From Betaproteobacteria bacterium (GTDB lineage Bacteria; Pseudomonadota; Gammaproteobacteria; Burkholderiales; SG8-39): a stretch of DNA of 8,733 nucleotides. The stretch lies in NCBI GenBank assembly GCA_005882235.1, contig VBCT01000090.1, positions 1-8,733 of the forward strand. Reading direction: 5' to 3'. A program made the translations under genes and the position numbers. Positions 5,427 to 8,733 of this stretch are shown piece after piece (the stretch's first letter is position 1; the number at the start of each line of letters is the position of its first letter). The notes below the pieces were generated by a model that saw nothing but the letters and a program-made list of their open reading frames with translations, searched no databases and was not told where the DNA came from.

Positions 5427-5525
5427 GCAAGACGCGCACCAGCTTTTTCAGGCCGGCGCGGATGCGGAGTCTCGGAAATTTCGGCGGACGAGCGTGCAGA
5501 GCGAATTGCTCCGCGCCGCAGCAAT

Positions 5526-7934
<2,409 letters not shown>

Positions 7935-7963
7935 GGCGTTCCCGGAAAAAAGGATCAACGGCT

Positions 7964-7991
7964 ACATTGGGGCGGTGCGCCCCGGTTCAAG
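7964..7991 (-). promoter_or_regulatory. Sigma-32 (RpoH) heat-shock promoter for lon
   Basis: Read on the minus strand, CTTGAA (7986-7991) is followed after 13 bp by CCCCAATGT (7964-7972). This is close to the E. coli sigma-32 pattern CTTGAA - 11-16 bp - CCCCATnT. Transcription would begin near 7957, giving a leader of about 23 nt before the lon ATG. A sigma-70 reading of the same DNA gives a poor -10. The spacer and -10 also contain a perfect inverted repeat, GGGGCG-GTG-CGCCCC (7969-7983). lon is a classic heat-shock gene in E. coli, so the call agrees with known biology. Confidence 0.72.
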
Positions 7992-8015
7992 CCGCGTCCC
8001 GTCCGGGACGGCGGC
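7991..8015 (-). other. GC-rich hairpin between clpX and lon
   Basis: GTCCCG and CGGGAC arms (7996-8001 and 8004-8009), flanked by GCCGC (7991-7995) and GCGGC (8011-8015), give an 11-bp stem with one bulged base and a very tight loop; a 4-nt loop forms if the innermost pair opens. It lies 6 nt after the clpX stop and just upstream of the lon promoter. No T-run follows, so it is more likely a pause or 3'-end stabilising stem for clpX than a full terminator. Confidence 0.45.
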
Positions 8016-8021
8016 CGTAGC

Positions 8022-8733
8022 TCAAGCCGTGCCCGCCACCTTCGGCGGTTCGGTGTAGATGAGTAGCGGCTTGCCCTCGCCGACGATGGCGTTCTCGTCC
8101 ACCACGACTTTGCTGACGTTCTCCATCGTCGGGAGATCGAACATGAGGTCGAGCAGCACCTGTTCCAGTATCGAACGCAGGCCCCGGGCCCCCGTCTTTC
8201 GCGCCAGGGCTTTCTTGGCGATCGCCTGCAGCGCCTGCGGCCGCACCTCCAGATCCACTCCCTCCATGCTGAACAGCCTCTGATACTGCTTGATGAGAGC
8301 GTTCTTCGGCTCGGTCAGTATTTGGATCAGGGCCTGCTCGTCGAGTTCCACGAGCGTCGCCACGACCGGCAGCCGCCCCACGAACTCCGGTATCAGCCCG
8401 TACTTGATAAGGTCTTCCGGCTCGACGGTGCGCAGGATCTCGCTGATGTCCTTGCCGTTCTTCAGGCTTCTCACGTCCGCACCGAAGCCGATACCGCTCT
8501 TTTCAGAGCGGCTGCGGATGATCTTTTCCAGGCCGTCGAACGCTCCCCCGCAGATGAACAGTATGTTCGTGGTGTCCACCTGCACGAAGTCCTGGTTGGG
8601 ATGCTTGCGCCCGCCTTGCGGGGGCACGGACGCGATCGTCCCTTCGATCAGCTTCAAGAGCGCCTGCTGCACGCCTTCGCCGGAGACGTCCCGGGTGATC
8701 GAGGGGTTGTCGGACTTGCGCGAGATCTTGTCG
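8022..8733 (-). CDS. clpX: ATP-dependent Clp protease ATP-binding subunit ClpX (C-terminal part, cut by window edge)
   Basis: ClpX is the AAA+ hexamer that recognises, unfolds and feeds tagged proteins to the ClpP peptidase. The visible 236 residues are the C-terminal part of a protein normally about 424 long. The frame stays open to the window edge, so the true start lies beyond it; a GTG at 8670-8672 is an internal Val codon. From the edge it reads D-K-I-S-R-K-S-D-N-P-S-I-T-R-D-V-S-G-E-G, the segment just after Walker B. The pore-associated G-G-R-K-H-P (RKH) motif follows, then I-G-F at 8484-8492, the loop that docks onto ClpP. F-V-G-R-L-P and the sensor-2 motif G-A-R-G-L-R come after. The C-terminal tail ends V-A-G-T-A. 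Presence of the IGF loop indicates a ClpP-partnered ClpX. It precedes lon by 87 bp in the same direction. Confidence 0.98.
   Translation of the reverse strand, partial: DKISRKSDNPSITRDVSGEGVQQALLKLIEGTIASVPPQGGRKHPNQDFVQVDTTNILFICGGAFDGLEKIIRSRSEKSGIGFGADVRSLKNGKDISEILRTVEPEDLIKYGLIPEFVGRLPVVATLVELDEQALIQILTEPKNALIKQYQRLFSMEGVDLEVRPQALQAIAKKALARKTGARGLRSILEQVLLDLMFDLPTMENVSKVVVDENAIVGEGKPLLIYTEPPKVAGTA

Larger units (their letters stand above)
5161..5525 (-). other. lon-hupB intergenic region: hupB promoter and long leader
   Basis: These 365 bp hold no convincing gene; short open frames in it look like chance. Read on the minus strand from the lon stop it contains, in order: a mismatched hairpin soon after lon (5496-5514, GAGC/GCTC core, no T-run); a perfect inverted repeat (5408-5426); an adjacent 8-bp palindrome GCTGCAGC (5401-5408); the hupB promoter (5362-5391) with an inverted repeat over its -10; a stem-loop at the predicted transcript start (5332-5355); and a leader of about 195 nt. 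The leader carries two GGGAGGCG copies (5258-5265 and 5207-5214), a small hairpin (5181-5195) and the ribosome site. The AT-rich promoter stands out from its GC-rich surroundings. Confidence 0.7.

Noticed and set aside
5192..5524. 110-codon minus-strand frame in the lon-hupB gap
   Set aside because: It covers the hupB promoter, operator-like dyads and leader hairpin, has no recognised motif, and the -10/-35 region lies inside it; chance is the simpler explanation.
7935..7958. TTG at 7956-7958 as the lon start, adding 8 residues
   Set aside because: The ATG at 7934 gives residue numbers identical to E. coli Lon at Lys362, Asp423, Ser679 and Lys722, and the TTG falls at the predicted transcription start.
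8022..8672. Start of clpX at the GTG at 8670-8672
   Set aside because: The frame continues open to the window edge with strongly ClpX-like residues, so the GTG is an internal Val codon.

Overview
The window is GC-rich chromosomal DNA from a Gram-negative bacterium, most probably a betaproteobacterium. The evidence is gene order and protein similarity recalled from known families: a minus-strand run clpX - lon - hupB - tRNA-Val - tRNA-Asp - ppiD with close E. coli-type ClpX, Lon and HU proteins. I cannot name a genus from the sequence alone.

Layout, left to right. Positions 1-34 (minus) hold the first 11 codons of what looks like an OppB/DppB-type permease. Positions 54-1736 (minus) encode an OppA-type peptide-binding lipoprotein, the probable first gene of that transporter operon. 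A 170 bp divergent intergenic region follows, then fabI (enoyl-ACP reductase, 1907-2707, plus). fabI converges on ppiD (2713-4608, minus) with only 5 bp between the stop codons. Upstream of ppiD on the minus strand lie tRNA-Asp(GUC), tRNA-Val(UAC) and hupB (4888-5160). A 365 bp regulatory gap separates hupB from lon (5526-7934), and an 87 bp gap separates lon from the 3' part of clpX (8022 to the window edge).

Functionally, the right half is a protein quality-control block: ClpX unfoldase, Lon protease, the nucleoid protein HU (a known Lon substrate in E. coli) and the periplasmic chaperone PpiD, with two tRNA genes inside the same transcriptional direction. The left half is lipid synthesis (FabI) and peptide uptake (Opp).

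The regulatory DNA is the most informative part. There is a good sigma-32-type heat-shock promoter in front of lon. There is also a strong sigma-70-type promoter in front of hupB, with an inverted repeat over its -10 element, a stem-loop at the predicted mRNA 5' end and a leader of about 195 nt containing a second, in-frame start with a strong Shine-Dalgarno.

I see no mobile element, CRISPR array, phage gene or previously undescribed multi-gene system. This is an ordinary core-genome region with a few regulatory details worth checking.
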